A program made the translations under genes and the position numbers. The notes below the pieces were generated by a model. That model did no database searches, was not told the DNA's origin, and worked only from the letters and a program-made list of their open reading frames with translations. A stretch of DNA of 64,000 nucleotides from Glaciecola siphonariae (GTDB taxonomy: Bacteria > Pseudomonadota > Gammaproteobacteria > Enterobacterales > Alteromonadaceae), in the NCBI RefSeq assembly GCF_042652645.1, contig NZ_JBHSGU010000009.1, forward strand, positions 1 to 64,000, written 5' to 3'. Positions 43,219 to 52,559 of this stretch are shown piece after piece (within the stretch, counting starts at the first letter, position 1; each line of letters opens with the position of its first letter).

Positions 43219-44216
43219 AAAATTTGACGACCTTAAACATGATGCCCTCTACACGACCAACAAATGTTGTATTTGTTGTGTTTGATGGCTTTCAACTACT
43301 CGATTATTCAGGTGTTGCTGCGGTATTTGAGATGGCAAATCGCTGTGCTAAAAAGCTGCTTTATGACTGCGTAGTAATCAACATAGACTTAAGCGCAAGC
43401 GCACGAGCATCTAACGGCATAAGTGTAAATATGACGCATATTGCTAATATCGACACACTGCAAAGCGATTTTGTGATTGTTGTTGGAGGCGAAGAGGAAG
43501 GTCTGCTTAAAGCCTTGGATAATGAGCCTGCCATGCAGGAATTTTCGTCACTTTGTGAACGGTCTAAAATGCAATGTTCGATATGTTCGGGTGCATTCTT
43601 TCTTGCCGCTATTGGCGCTCTAAATAATAAAAACGCGACAACGCATTGGTCGGCTGTAGATGTATTGCGTAGCAATTTCCCTAATATAAATGTGCGTGAA
43701 AATGTGCTCTACACAATGGATGGCAATACCTTTACCTCGGCCGGTGTGAGCACAGGTATCGATTTAGCGCTGGAGATTGTGGCTCAGCAGCATGGTGTAA
43801 GGCTGTCGAATGACGTAGCTAAACGGCTGGTAGTTAGCGCCCACCGACCGGCCAATGCCTCGCAAATTAGCTTATCGATGATTCAACAACAAGACACAGA
43901 GCATAATTTTGCTGAACTTATTCGGTTTTTACAGCACGCGATTAACAAAGAAGTGAGTGTAGAGGAAATGGCGGAGTTTACGCATATGAGTGAGAGAAAT
44001 TTTGCGCGCAAATTCCACCAAGCCATTGGCATGCCGCCACATCGCTACTTTAAGTACTTGAAGGTTGAACATGCCAAGTCTTTGTTAAGCAGAGGGTATA
44101 CGTCGTCACAAATCCAAGAAGCCATTGGTTATAAAACTGAGCTAGGACTCAACAAAGCCTTTGTTCAAGTAACCGGCATGACGGTGTATCAGTTAAAAAA
44201 ACAAATGGCGATGTAG
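43215..44216 (+). CDS. GlxA-family transcriptional regulator (DJ-1/PfpI domain plus AraC HTH)
   Basis: A 333-residue regulator. The N-terminal DJ-1/PfpI sensor domain (about 15-190) has the cysteine of CSICSGAFFLAAIG; the C-terminal AraC HTH (about 235-330) has VEEMAEFTHMSERNFARKFHQAIGMPPHRYFKYLKVEHAKSLL and the second helix-turn-helix ending in TGMTVYQLKKQ. GlxA/CdhR/ArgR-type regulators sense small metabolites through the DJ-1 domain. The gene begins with an ATGA overlap at 43215 and is the last of the operon. It probably controls its own operon, whose upstream region carries inverted half-sites. Confidence 0.92.
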   Translation: MKNLTTLNMMPSTRPTNVVFVVFDGFQLLDYSGVAAVFEMANRCAKKLLYDCVVINIDLSASARASNGISVNMTHIANIDTLQSDFVIVVGGEEEGLLKALDNEPAMQEFSSLCERSKMQCSICSGAFFLAAIGALNNKNATTHWSAVDVLRSNFPNINVRENVLYTMDGNTFTSAGVSTGIDLALEIVAQQHGVRLSNDVAKRLVVSAHRPANASQISLSMIQQQDTEHNFAELIRFLQHAINKEVSVEEMAEFTHMSERNFARKFHQAIGMPPHRYFKYLKVEHAKSLLSRGYTSSQIQEAIGYKTELGLNKAFVQVTGMTVYQLKKQMAM

Positions 44217-44296
44217 GTTAGCGTTTGCTCGATTTGACTTATATCGTTTATTTAGTAATCTTCGTATTGACTAATTTTTATACCAAGGAAAGTGAT

Positions 44297-44872
44297 ATGA
44301 AAGTGTTTCGAAGCAAAGGTTTGACTAAGTCATCAATGGTTTTGTCTTTGTCGATCTTGGCTTTTTATAGCCTATCGGCAAGCGCAGCTCCTACTGAGGC
44401 GAGTATGCAGAATGCTGAGCAACAGTATCAAAGTAACATTGAAGCAATTGATGTAATTGGCGACCGTCCGCTTTCGTATTACCGTCGTAATTTGGTAAAG
44501 CAAGAAAATGCGTTTTTTGACCTTATGAATCAGCTAATAGATGAAGACGATTTTAAAGTCACCTGCAAAAAGCAGCGTATGCAAGCATTTAGCCGTTTAA
44601 AGGCAAGGGCTTGCGAGGCAAATTTTGTATCGAGAATAATTGGTGAAGCAACCCAGCAAAATTTCGATTCCATGAGCCTCAGCTCAAGAATGGGTGGGCC
44701 TGATGGAGTAAACCTAGTGGCAGACGTTAAAATTCAGTTAGCTTTGAAGAAGCGCCAGCGCGAGCAACTTGAAGCAATGGTTGAAACTATCAACAACAAC
44801 CCAGAGTTATTAAGTGCTTATCAGGCATTGGAGTTAGCAAAACAAAAAGTGATGTTGGCTCAGCAGCAATAA
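44297..44872 (+). CDS. Exported helical protein of unknown function
   Basis: A 191-residue protein with a signal peptide (MVLSLSILAFYSLSASA after a basic KSKGLTK-like start) and a largely alpha-helical, Gln/Leu/Lys-rich mature region (NAEQQYQSNIEAIDVIGDRPLSYYRRNLVKQENAFFDLMNQL). It has two Cys in the middle (VTCKKQRM, ARACEANF) and a C-terminal coiled coil. The ATG at 44297 has AAGGA upstream; the longer frame is not needed. I do not recognise the family, although similar short secreted proteins occur in Alteromonadales. Confidence 0.7.
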   Translation: MKVFRSKGLTKSSMVLSLSILAFYSLSASAAPTEASMQNAEQQYQSNIEAIDVIGDRPLSYYRRNLVKQENAFFDLMNQLIDEDDFKVTCKKQRMQAFSRLKARACEANFVSRIIGEATQQNFDSMSLSSRMGGPDGVNLVADVKIQLALKKRQREQLEAMVETINNNPELLSAYQALELAKQKVMLAQQQ

Positions 44873-45290
44873 GGCTTTGCACACTTCGGAGTATCTAATG
44901 CTCTCTGTAAGCATTGCCTGATATTTGTATTGTAGGTCAGTTCATAATGTAGAAGATAATTTTAACTTCACTATCTCTTAAATAACGAAGACCACTTTGT
45001 GGCAAAAAGAATATAGTACTTTTTGATCTGCCACAACATCGCTCTGTCCATTGAGTCGGCGATGAAATTCTTTGCACCAATTCCCGCTTTGTCAAAAGCA
45101 CCATTTTGTGAGTACTCAAATATGAGTTTCCAAGCAACTGATGATTTTAACCACTAACTTCAATTAATCAATTTCCAACTCTAGAATGCAAATAGCTTAA
45201 AAATTAAACGAAATAATCAATTAAAAAGCGCGGTCTCAGTATTTCTAACTATACTCAATAGACAAAGCTCTGCTCACCTGAGGAAAACTC
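44873..45290. other. 418-base AT-rich intergenic region
   Basis: It contains a weak hairpin AATGCT/AGCATT (44897-44902 and 44910-44915) after the upstream gene, a doubtful leftward mini-ORF (44937-45104, listed separately) and the promoter of the GAF-GGDEF gene. I see no clear -35/-10 pair, RNA gene or repeat. Confidence 0.3.
44937..45104 (-). CDS. Doubtful small ORF, possible AlpA/excisionase-like remnant
   Basis: A 55-residue ORF with an ATG at 45104. The pattern LLTKRELVQRI, then GRSKSTIFFLP, then RYLRDSEV loosely recalls the AlpA/MerR-like excisionase layout (LLT-x-xEV, GxSxSTIY, RxxxSEV). The recognition part is interrupted and the spacing is wrong, the ribosome site is poor and the C-terminus is hydrophobic. 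It may be chance or a decayed gene left by an integrated element. No integrase, att site or other mobile gene is nearby. Confidence 0.2.
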   Translation of the reverse strand: MVLLTKRELVQRISSPTQWTERCCGRSKSTIFFLPQSGLRYLRDSEVKIIFYIMN

Positions 45291-46544
45291 ATGAAGACCG
45301 CTAAAGCGCATTTAAGCAGTAATTTTTTTGAAATAAGCGACTTGATTGCTAGCGTTTCTGACGCCGTTGCGATTGTTGATTATGACGGATTCATGCTGTC
45401 TCAAAATGATCACTTCGATAATCTGCCTAAGACTTTACAAGATAGTCTCGTGCGTTCGTTGCGGCATCGTGAAAACGACAACACAAATTATTTAGTGATG
45501 GGCTATCAGGTGAAGTTGGTAGATTTAGAAATCGCGACTGCACTGATTGTTGAGCCTTACAATGGGCATTTAATATCAAGTAATCTACCCATAGCACAGC
45601 TTACGCGGGATTTTGAAGATCGTGATGATATATTTCAGATTGTCGCTCATGCTATTCAAGAAAGCTTAGCCTGGAAATGGGTTGCTATTACGCGTTTTAT
45701 TGAGAAAGAGCGCTTAGAAGTGCTTACTTTTTTGCAAAACGGTAAAAAGCTAGAAAACTACCAATATGATATTGTCGGTACGCCATGTAAAACGGTTATC
45801 GACACCGTTAAGTTTACGTTTTTTGAAAGCGTTGTTTCAGTCTTTCCAAATTACAAAGCGCTGCAAGATTTAGGCGTAGCCACTTATGCTGGCTTGGTGT
45901 TTAAAAACGCAGCGGGTAAGCCTATTGGCCATGTAATGGCCATGCACGACACCGACCATGTCAATTACGCTCATGCTCAGCACGTTTTTGAAGTAGCAAC
46001 GTTAACGCTCGCAGCGCATTTTAAATTAAACGATATAAATAAAAGATTACAAGATGCAAAGCATCTCGCACTTACCGATAAACTCACTAACATTGGCAAT
46101 CGTTTAGCCTTTGATACAAAGCTAGAAACCATCGCTAGCACTTATAATCGTCGTAGCTCTGATGACTATACACTAGCGATGATAGACCTAGATAATCTCA
46201 AGCCCCTCAACGATACGCGAGGGCATGAGGCAGGCGATATATTTATTCGCTTAATGGCGAAAGAACTAACATACCTAGGTAGAGAGTCTGACGAAGTGTA
46301 TCGCATTGGAGGCGATGAATTTGCCCTAGTGTTTAGTCAAAACGTAAGAAGCTCAATGCCCTCTATCTTAAAAAGGTTTGCAGACATCCAAACGAGGGTG
46401 TCTGCAAACCTTGGGTTTGAAATTGGAGCAAGTCTTGGTTTTGCCTCGCTGTCGGAGGTCGATGGAGACATGAAAGCATGGACTAAACTAGCCGATGCGC
46501 GTATGTATGAGAAAAAGAAGCTGAGGGAAAAGCGTTTATCATAG
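45291..46544 (+). CDS. PAS/GAF-GGDEF diguanylate cyclase
   Basis: A 417-residue cytoplasmic c-di-GMP synthase. The N-terminus resembles PAS (about 10-100, SDLIASVSDAVAIVDYDGF), then a GAF domain (about 110-250; YDIVGTPCKTVID, AGLVFKNAAGKPIGHVMAMHD), a linker coiled coil, and a GGDEF domain (about 255-415) with DKLTNIGNR, MIDLDNLKPLNDTRGHEAGD and an intact RIGGDEF. RESD five residues before GGDEF is the RxxD inhibitory site. There is no transmembrane segment. The gene ends in a 6-base overlap with the converging RND permease gene. Confidence 0.93.
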   Translation: MKTAKAHLSSNFFEISDLIASVSDAVAIVDYDGFMLSQNDHFDNLPKTLQDSLVRSLRHRENDNTNYLVMGYQVKLVDLEIATALIVEPYNGHLISSNLPIAQLTRDFEDRDDIFQIVAHAIQESLAWKWVAITRFIEKERLEVLTFLQNGKKLENYQYDIVGTPCKTVIDTVKFTFFESVVSVFPNYKALQDLGVATYAGLVFKNAAGKPIGHVMAMHDTDHVNYAHAQHVFEVATLTLAAHFKLNDINKRLQDAKHLALTDKLTNIGNRLAFDTKLETIASTYNRRSSDDYTLAMIDLDNLKPLNDTRGHEAGDIFIRLMAKELTYLGRESDEVYRIGGDEFALVFSQNVRSSMPSILKRFADIQTRVSANLGFEIGASLGFASLSEVDGDMKAWTKLADARMYEKKKLREKRLS

Positions 46545-49500
46545 CGTCGAAACACTCGCTGCCTTTTGCACGCTGCTGACCTCATGTTTGTCTTTAAGTA
46601 AGCCCATAAGCAAAGCAGGTAAAAAGCTCAAGCTTAAGAACGTAGAAACAAAAATGCCGCATAGCACTATAATGCCGACTCCTCTGTAAAGCTCAGTGCC
46701 TTCGCCTGGCACTAGCACCAGCGGGGCTAGGCCAAAAATGGTAGTGGCGGTAGACATTAATATTGGCTTTAAGCGTTTTTGTACGGCAGCACGCACAGCG
46801 TCTTTCACTGAGTGACCGGCATCAATAAAACGCCGCGTTTGGTCTACAATTAATATCGGATTATTCACAACCGTGCCAAGTAATATTAAAAAGCCGAGCA
46901 TAGTGATCATATCAAAGGGTTGATATGAGCCGTCTAATCCAATTGCGCCTAGCCCTGCGCTCACTGCATTTACTAAAACAAGTCCAAGCAAGCCGCCGGC
47001 CATACCCAATGGCACAGTGGCTAGTATAAGCAAAGGGTAGCGCCAGTGAGTAAATATAGCGACCAATAAGAGATAACAAAGCGCAATGGCAATCACAAAG
47101 TTACTCGAGAGCGATTCTTTTGTGGCTTCAAGCTGGTCAGCCGCGCCGCTGATGTTAACGCTAATGCCTTGTGCTATGTCGCCTTGCTGCCACAAAGCCG
47201 GCAAGAGCTCATTACGCACAATGCCCTCGGCGGTTTCTAGCGCAACATCACGCGGGGGGATGATATACACGGTAACGGTGCGACTGCCGTCAACTCTTCG
47301 CACGCTATCGCTATTTTTACTCTCAACCAAGTCAGCCAGTGCATTTAAAGGCAGCACGTTGCCTTGCGGCGTCACGATTGGTGTTGCCGCAAGCGCCTGA
47401 ATATTCTGCTGGTTGCCTGCGCCGCTAAACATAAAAATGTCAATTTTGTCGTCGTTTAAAATAAACTCGTCTACATAGGCGCCGTCGCTGATAGCCGCGA
47501 CCGAATAACCAAAGTCGCGATTGCTTATCCCAAGTTCAGATAGGCGCTGCCAGCGCGGACGAATTTCTACCAGCGGTTGTTCTAAAATTAATGAGCCGGG
47601 GTCAGAATTGAGCTGGGGATTATCAAAGCGCTTTTCGGCCTCAGCATATACCGCTTCTGCGGCGGCATATAAATCACGAATATTGCTGCCAGCCAAATCG
47701 ACTGCCACTGCTCGAGTGCCGCCGTCGTTACTAGAAATTATTGAGCCGCGGGCAGAAAATGCGCGCATATTGTCAAAGCTTCTGAATTTTTTGGTAATGG
47801 CGTCCATCATCTGTTGAATGTTCGCAGGGTCCACAGGCGCACTTAAAAACCAAATGCTGCCAATAGATACCGACATATTGTAATAGGCCAGTGGAGGCAT
47901 GTCGGTTTTTCCAGAGGCAAAGGCTTCCGGGTCGGCGTTTACGTATTCATTAAAATACACTCTGAGCTGTTCGCCAATCTTTTGCATTTCACTTAGATTG
48001 TAGCTGGGCGGTGCGCTCATTATTGAAAAGGCTTTTGGCTCCTCACCCTCTGGCAAATATTCGGCTGCCGGCATGAGTAGGTAAGCCCCTCCTAAAATCA
48101 CCAGCGCGAACACGCTGCTATACATGCGCGCTTGGCTTTGGTTGTGCGTAAAAATATCAACCAGCGCTAACCATTTGCTCGACAGCTGAGGTTCGGCTTT
48201 TGTGCCGGCATTTTTCGAAGCTGTCATATTGGCCATCGCAACCGGCACAACAAAAATGGCAACGAGCATAGAAGCAATGATGGCGCCCGATATTGCAATG
48301 GCGATGTCGGAATAGAGTTGACCGGCTTCTTGTTCGATGAACAAAATAGGCGCAAATACCAATACTGTGGTGGCGGTTGAGGCAAGCACTGCGGGCCACA
48401 CTTCTTGCACCCCTTCTATTGCCGCCTTAAACCGGTCTTTTTGTTGTTTTTTGGCCTGAATAATAGACTCGAGCACAACAATGGTGTTGTCTACCGTCAT
48501 GCCAATTGCGAAGGCAACCCCGGCGAGCGATATTACATTGATGGTGCGACCAAATGCTAAAAGCGCTAAAAATGCAGCAATGGTGCATATGGGAATGCCA
48601 ATAACGCCAATTAATGTTGAGCGCCCTGAACGCAAGAAATAGAACATGACTAAGGTAGCCAATACTGCCCCTAAACCCAGATTCACCCATACGTTTTTCA
48701 AGGAGCTAGACACATACTGCACATCGTCGCTAAACAGTTTCAGGTTAAGTCCGTTTTGCGAAAGTAAGGTTTGGTTAAGCTCTTCAACCAATGGCAGCAA
48801 CTGCGCTTTTATATCAATCACGTTTGAGCCGCTTTCTCGGCGTACCGACATGGTTAAATTTCGCTCACCGTTTGAGTAAGACAAGCCGCGTGTTTCAAAG
48901 TGATCGAGTGTAATTTCGGCAATGTCTTTCAGGTAAACGTCACTTTCATCGATACGTGCAACGATTAAATTTTCAAGCTCACTGAGCTGTTCAAAACGGC
49001 CAACCACCCTGAGTAAATAGCGGCTCTGGCCGCTTTCTAAATCGCCAGCGGATGCGTCGGTGTTGCGCGTGCGTATAGCATCTCTCACTTGCGTTAAACT
49101 GATTGAGCGCTGAGCTAGGCTTGCGGCATCGACTTTTATTTGTATTTGTCGGGCAGAGCCACCGCGTACGTCTACCTGCGATATGCCGGGTACAGTTTCC
49201 ATGCGAGGTCGAATATAGTCATCTGCAAAGTCTTTTAGCATATCTACGTCGAGCTGCATGGGGTTTCCTGGCAATGGCGCCAGTCTAAAAAACATAAATG
49301 CATTGCTTGAAAATGAGCTTGAAAATAGCCTCGGTTGGTCAACGTTTTCAGGGTAAGCTGGCACTTGACTTAAGGCATTGCTCACTCGAATCAGGGCGTC
49401 GTTCACGTCTACGCCAAAGGGGAATTCAAGCGCAATACTCGCAGAGCCCATTTCAGCAGACGAAATCATGCGCTGTAGGTTGGGTAAACTACGTAAGTAG

Positions 49501-49700
49501 CGCTCTTGTTCAATTAAAATTTCTTTTTCGATGTCTTGCGGGGTAGCGCCGGGCCAGCCGGTTTGTACAGTGATTGTTCTGACTTCTAAGTCGGGTATCA
49601 TCTGTACTGGGATATTCAATGCCGACACCACACCTAATATACAGCCAATCAGTACAATTACAGTGACTAATATGCCGTGCTTAACAGTGGCTGCAATCAT
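46539..49700 (-). CDS. RND efflux permease (HAE1-type)
   Basis: A 1053-residue inner-membrane proton-driven efflux pump. The typical layout of 12 transmembrane helices with two large periplasmic loops is present: N-terminal VALNIPVQMIPDLEVRTITVQTGWPGATPQDIEKEI, TM4 motif GMTVDNTIVVLESI and a C-terminal VNNPILIVDQTRRFID. In TM4, AcrB has the proton-relay pair Asp407-Asp408; here the second is Asn (VDN), as in many related subgroups. The 4-base ATGA overlap with the upstream adaptor gene shows coupling. No TolC-like outer-membrane factor is in the window, so a shared channel is expected. Substrates unknown. Confidence 0.95.
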   Translation of the reverse strand: MIAATVKHGILVTVIVLIGCILGVVSALNIPVQMIPDLEVRTITVQTGWPGATPQDIEKEILIEQERYLRSLPNLQRMISSAEMGSASIALEFPFGVDVNDALIRVSNALSQVPAYPENVDQPRLFSSSFSSNAFMFFRLAPLPGNPMQLDVDMLKDFADDYIRPRMETVPGISQVDVRGGSARQIQIKVDAASLAQRSISLTQVRDAIRTRNTDASAGDLESGQSRYLLRVVGRFEQLSELENLIVARIDESDVYLKDIAEITLDHFETRGLSYSNGERNLTMSVRRESGSNVIDIKAQLLPLVEELNQTLLSQNGLNLKLFSDDVQYVSSSLKNVWVNLGLGAVLATLVMFYFLRSGRSTLIGVIGIPICTIAAFLALLAFGRTINVISLAGVAFAIGMTVDNTIVVLESIIQAKKQQKDRFKAAIEGVQEVWPAVLASTATTVLVFAPILFIEQEAGQLYSDIAIAISGAIIASMLVAIFVVPVAMANMTASKNAGTKAEPQLSSKWLALVDIFTHNQSQARMYSSVFALVILGGAYLLMPAAEYLPEGEEPKAFSIMSAPPSYNLSEMQKIGEQLRVYFNEYVNADPEAFASGKTDMPPLAYYNMSVSIGSIWFLSAPVDPANIQQMMDAITKKFRSFDNMRAFSARGSIISSNDGGTRAVAVDLAGSNIRDLYAAAEAVYAEAEKRFDNPQLNSDPGSLILEQPLVEIRPRWQRLSELGISNRDFGYSVAAISDGAYVDEFILNDDKIDIFMFSGAGNQQNIQALAATPIVTPQGNVLPLNALADLVESKNSDSVRRVDGSRTVTVYIIPPRDVALETAEGIVRNELLPALWQQGDIAQGISVNISGAADQLEATKESLSSNFVIAIALCYLLLVAIFTHWRYPLLILATVPLGMAGGLLGLVLVNAVSAGLGAIGLDGSYQPFDMITMLGFLILLGTVVNNPILIVDQTRRFIDAGHSVKDAVRAAVQKRLKPILMSTATTIFGLAPLVLVPGEGTELYRGVGIIVLCGIFVSTFLSLSFLPALLMGLLKDKHEVSSVQKAASVSTL

Positions 49701-50818
49701 AGTGTGCGCTCGCTTACATCATTTGCGATGACGGCACTGCCGTCGCGTAAAATCTCCACACCAGTAATTATATAGGGTTTGTTAGCGGGTAAGCCCGACA
49801 CGCTTACCTCACCGTTGAGTAAGTTAACAAAGGGAGTAATGATGCGTTTGGCTTTGCCGTTTTCAACGACAAAAACACTGCTGCCACCGTCGGGATGTTG
49901 TTTAACTGCTGACAAGGGCAAAATTAACAGGCGCTCTTCGCTATTGCCAAGCCCCTCGGCGCCTGCTTGACTTGGAATATCTATTTTTGCACGAGCCGAC
50001 ATCCCAGTGGCTAGCGCTGCATTGGCGCTTGAGGAAAGGGGTAAATCAATTTGCGCTTGAAATGCACGGCTACTGCTGTTCGACACTGGCACAAAGCGGC
50101 TAAGCGTAGCCTGAATATTGCCAAGCGACTGCACGTCTGGGATAACGGTAACCGGCACGTCACGAGCGTTTGCCAATAGATGATAGTATTGTTGAGGTAC
50201 AAATACATTGAGTCGTAAGTGGTTGACATCGACTAAGCTCAACACAGTGTCTTGCTGACTTACCCACTCGCCGGCATCGACATCTCGCGACGCAATAATG
50301 CCGGTAAAAGGCGCCTCTAAGGTGTGCCGTTTTAAGATTTCTTGTTGTAGCGCTAAGTTGGCTTGCGCGCGGGCAAGTTCAGCCTCGGCATTTGCTAAAA
50401 AGGCAGCACGCTCGCCAATTAGGGTTTGCGCAACTACCTGCTGTTCAGAAAGCGCAAGTACTTCTGAATACAGCCGCTGTGCTTCTTTGAGGTTAACTTT
50501 TGCTGCCTGCAAGCTGGCTTTAGCGCTTGCCACCTGTAGCTTGCCAAGGTCATCATTTAAGCGCAGCAGTGCTTGGCCTTTTTCAACTTCATCGCCAATT
50601 TCAACAAATAGCTCATCGACCCGACCCGACTCAAGTGAGGCGAGGTTAGCATCTTGCTTAGCCTCAATAGTACCGCTTAATGTGAGGCTAATATTCTGCG
50701 TTATCTGATTTGGATAGATGACGTCTACTTCAATTGGCGCATCGTTTTGTTGGGCAACGCTTGAATTGCTAAACGCTTTAAAACAAATCAATACAAATAA
50801 CACTGACAAACGCTGCAT
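49697..50818 (-). CDS. RND efflux periplasmic adaptor (membrane fusion protein)
   Basis: A 373-residue HlyD/AcrA-family adaptor. It has a signal peptide (LSVLFVLICFKAFSNSSVA), a barrel-sandwich/lipoyl segment (GTIEAKQDANLASLESGRVDELFVEIGDEVEKGQALLRLND), a coiled-coil hairpin (about 70-160) and a second lipoyl half (LEAPFTGIIASRDVDAGEWVSQQDTVLSLVDVNHLRL), followed by beta-barrel and membrane-proximal domains. There is no lipobox. Its stop overlaps the start of the permease gene (ATGA). No adjacent regulator gene is seen. Confidence 0.95.
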   Translation of the reverse strand: MQRLSVLFVLICFKAFSNSSVAQQNDAPIEVDVIYPNQITQNISLTLSGTIEAKQDANLASLESGRVDELFVEIGDEVEKGQALLRLNDDLGKLQVASAKASLQAAKVNLKEAQRLYSEVLALSEQQVVAQTLIGERAAFLANAEAELARAQANLALQQEILKRHTLEAPFTGIIASRDVDAGEWVSQQDTVLSLVDVNHLRLNVFVPQQYYHLLANARDVPVTVIPDVQSLGNIQATLSRFVPVSNSSSRAFQAQIDLPLSSSANAALATGMSARAKIDIPSQAGAEGLGNSEERLLILPLSAVKQHPDGGSSVFVVENGKAKRIITPFVNLLNGEVSVSGLPANKPYIITGVEILRDGSAVIANDVSERTL

Positions 50819-50966
50819 ATATACCTCAAAAAATGGGTTTAAAAAGACTTTAAAAAAGTCACTTGTTCATTTTTTTTACTAACAATCTTGGCATTTTGAT
50901 TAAAACAAAATGAGGCAAATTATATATTTATAATGGTAATGTGCATTTAACATAAGACGCATAAGA

Positions 50967-50991
50967 AACGGCGCCACATTTGGGCGCCGTT
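50967..50991 (-). terminator. Hairpin terminator of the LPMO gene
   Basis: AACGGCGCC (50967-50975) and GGCGCCGTT (50983-50991) form a perfect 9-bp stem with a 7-base loop, about 48 bases past the LPMO stop. On the minus strand it is followed by TTTCTTAT, a weak U-tract. Confidence 0.7.
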
Positions 50992-51038
50992 GAGGGTTTT
51001 TGAGTTAACTTATCATTGTGGAAAATGCATAGAGATGG

Positions 51039-52559
51039 TTAACGCCATACACCCCATTGCCCCGTAGTGCCAGGCTCGTCGCCTTGCGTCCACCACTGAG
51101 CGGTCCACACACGACCTTGATAGGTGACTTGGTCTCCTTGAAGGTAAACCGCACTAGCATTCCACGTGCCATCTGGAACCGTTGGGTCAGTCGGAACAGC
51201 CGGATCAGTTGGCTCAGTTGTTTCACCATCTACCGTCAAATTAAAACTGACAATAGCTTGAGCATCTGAATTGGGTAATGACAGGCTAAATGATAGCGTT
51301 TGCGCTGTTTGCGAGAGCAAGGAAGTATCAACAATCAGCTCGTTATTTGCATTTGTTTGCAGGTTGAGGCTTTCTCCGTCTGTTTGTGCCCAAACCGCGT
51401 CGTTGGCATTCGCGCCTACAACATCAGGTGTCAATAAAATCACGTCACCGTAGCTTACCTCACTGTCGTTTAGCTCACTGATGAGTTTAGCTGAGATAGC
51501 AACGGTTTCGTTGGGCGCTTGCTCGGCAGGGGTAATTGAAAATACACCGCTTGCACGTGCATCACGTGAATTAAAGAAGTTACCGTATAGGTCGTCTCTA
51601 AAATACATGTAATGCTCCATTTCAGGGTGCCATCGACCAATAAAGACATTGCCATTAAAGAAGTCTTCGTAGTAACCATTTACTTGAGCAGCCAAAAGCC
51701 TATCCCAGTCTTGGATGTTTCCTGCGTTTATCTCAAGCGAAAAGGCACTATGTTCAACGCCGTTTTTATTAAACACACTGAAATTGACAGAATCGCCAAC
51801 CGACACCGAATTTAAACTAATGTTAGAGGGAATAAACTGGCTGCCTTGAACCAAATAAGGAACCACCGGCTCAACAGGGTCTACTGGAGGCTCAGGGTCT
51901 GTCACGTCGCCATTGACGATAGTAATATCGCTACAGTTATAAAAGCCTTCCCCCACAGGGTCTATTCGTTGCCATCTTACAAATAAGGTGGCATCGCCCG
52001 CTCTGTCTGAGGGAATAGTGATGTTTATACGATACTTCCCGTTTTCAACGGGCACATTACCCACCGTTTTTAAAAGAGACAGGTCATTCCATCTTAAAGG
52101 TTGGTTCAAATCGGTGTTTGGCTTACTTAGATAAAACTCCCAAAAGGAGGGGTTATGTGGTGCGGTAGCATTAAACACATACTCAAACTCACCAGGGTTT
52201 AGCTCGGTGCGCGTCCAATCAGAGCGTCCAATGCCAAAGCCCCGTTTTTGACTGTCGTTTGCATAGCATAAGGTACCATCTGGGACTGCACTGCGTACCG
52301 CTTGCTGATTGTTATAGTCTTGGATATTAATTGAAAATTCGTTTCTTTGTACCCAAGGATACGATCCTGAAATAGCTTTTGCCTCTGCGCACGCGGCGTT
52401 GGGCGGTGTACCACTCCACAGCCCACCTTGTTCATAACAAATTTGCTGACGCGCCGCTGGAAACTCTGACCAACCATGGGCTGCAGCGTTTAAGCTGCCT
52501 AATTGAAGAGTACCGGCGGCAATAAAAGATGCCCCCAGAATTAATCGATTGATGTTCAT
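51039..52559 (-). CDS. Secreted lytic polysaccharide monooxygenase (AA10) with C-terminal chitin-binding module
   Basis: A 506-residue copper enzyme that oxidatively cleaves chitin or cellulose. Signal peptide MNINRLILGASFIAAGTLQL ends at AAA before His28, the copper-binding N-terminal residue of the mature protein; the second histidine of the brace is His135 in APHNPSFWEFY. AA10 domain about 28-225; a Pro/Glu/Asp linker; a middle region (about 235-440) similar in layout to GbpA domains 2-3; a second Thr/Pro linker; and a C-terminal CBM5/12-type chitin-binding module (WNASAVYLQGDQVTYQGRVW, about 465-506). The ATG at 52559 is chosen over an upstream start because TAGGAC and the signal peptide lie there. 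The neighbouring GH9 enzyme supports a role in polysaccharide breakdown. Confidence 0.93.
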   Translation of the reverse strand: MNINRLILGASFIAAGTLQLGSLNAAAHGWSEFPAARQQICYEQGGLWSGTPPNAACAEAKAISGSYPWVQRNEFSINIQDYNNQQAVRSAVPDGTLCYANDSQKRGFGIGRSDWTRTELNPGEFEYVFNATAPHNPSFWEFYLSKPNTDLNQPLRWNDLSLLKTVGNVPVENGKYRINITIPSDRAGDATLFVRWQRIDPVGEGFYNCSDITIVNGDVTDPEPPVDPVEPVVPYLVQGSQFIPSNISLNSVSVGDSVNFSVFNKNGVEHSAFSLEINAGNIQDWDRLLAAQVNGYYEDFFNGNVFIGRWHPEMEHYMYFRDDLYGNFFNSRDARASGVFSITPAEQAPNETVAISAKLISELNDSEVSYGDVILLTPDVVGANANDAVWAQTDGESLNLQTNANNELIVDTSLLSQTAQTLSFSLSLPNSDAQAIVSFNLTVDGETTEPTDPAVPTDPTVPDGTWNASAVYLQGDQVTYQGRVWTAQWWTQGDEPGTTGQWGVWR

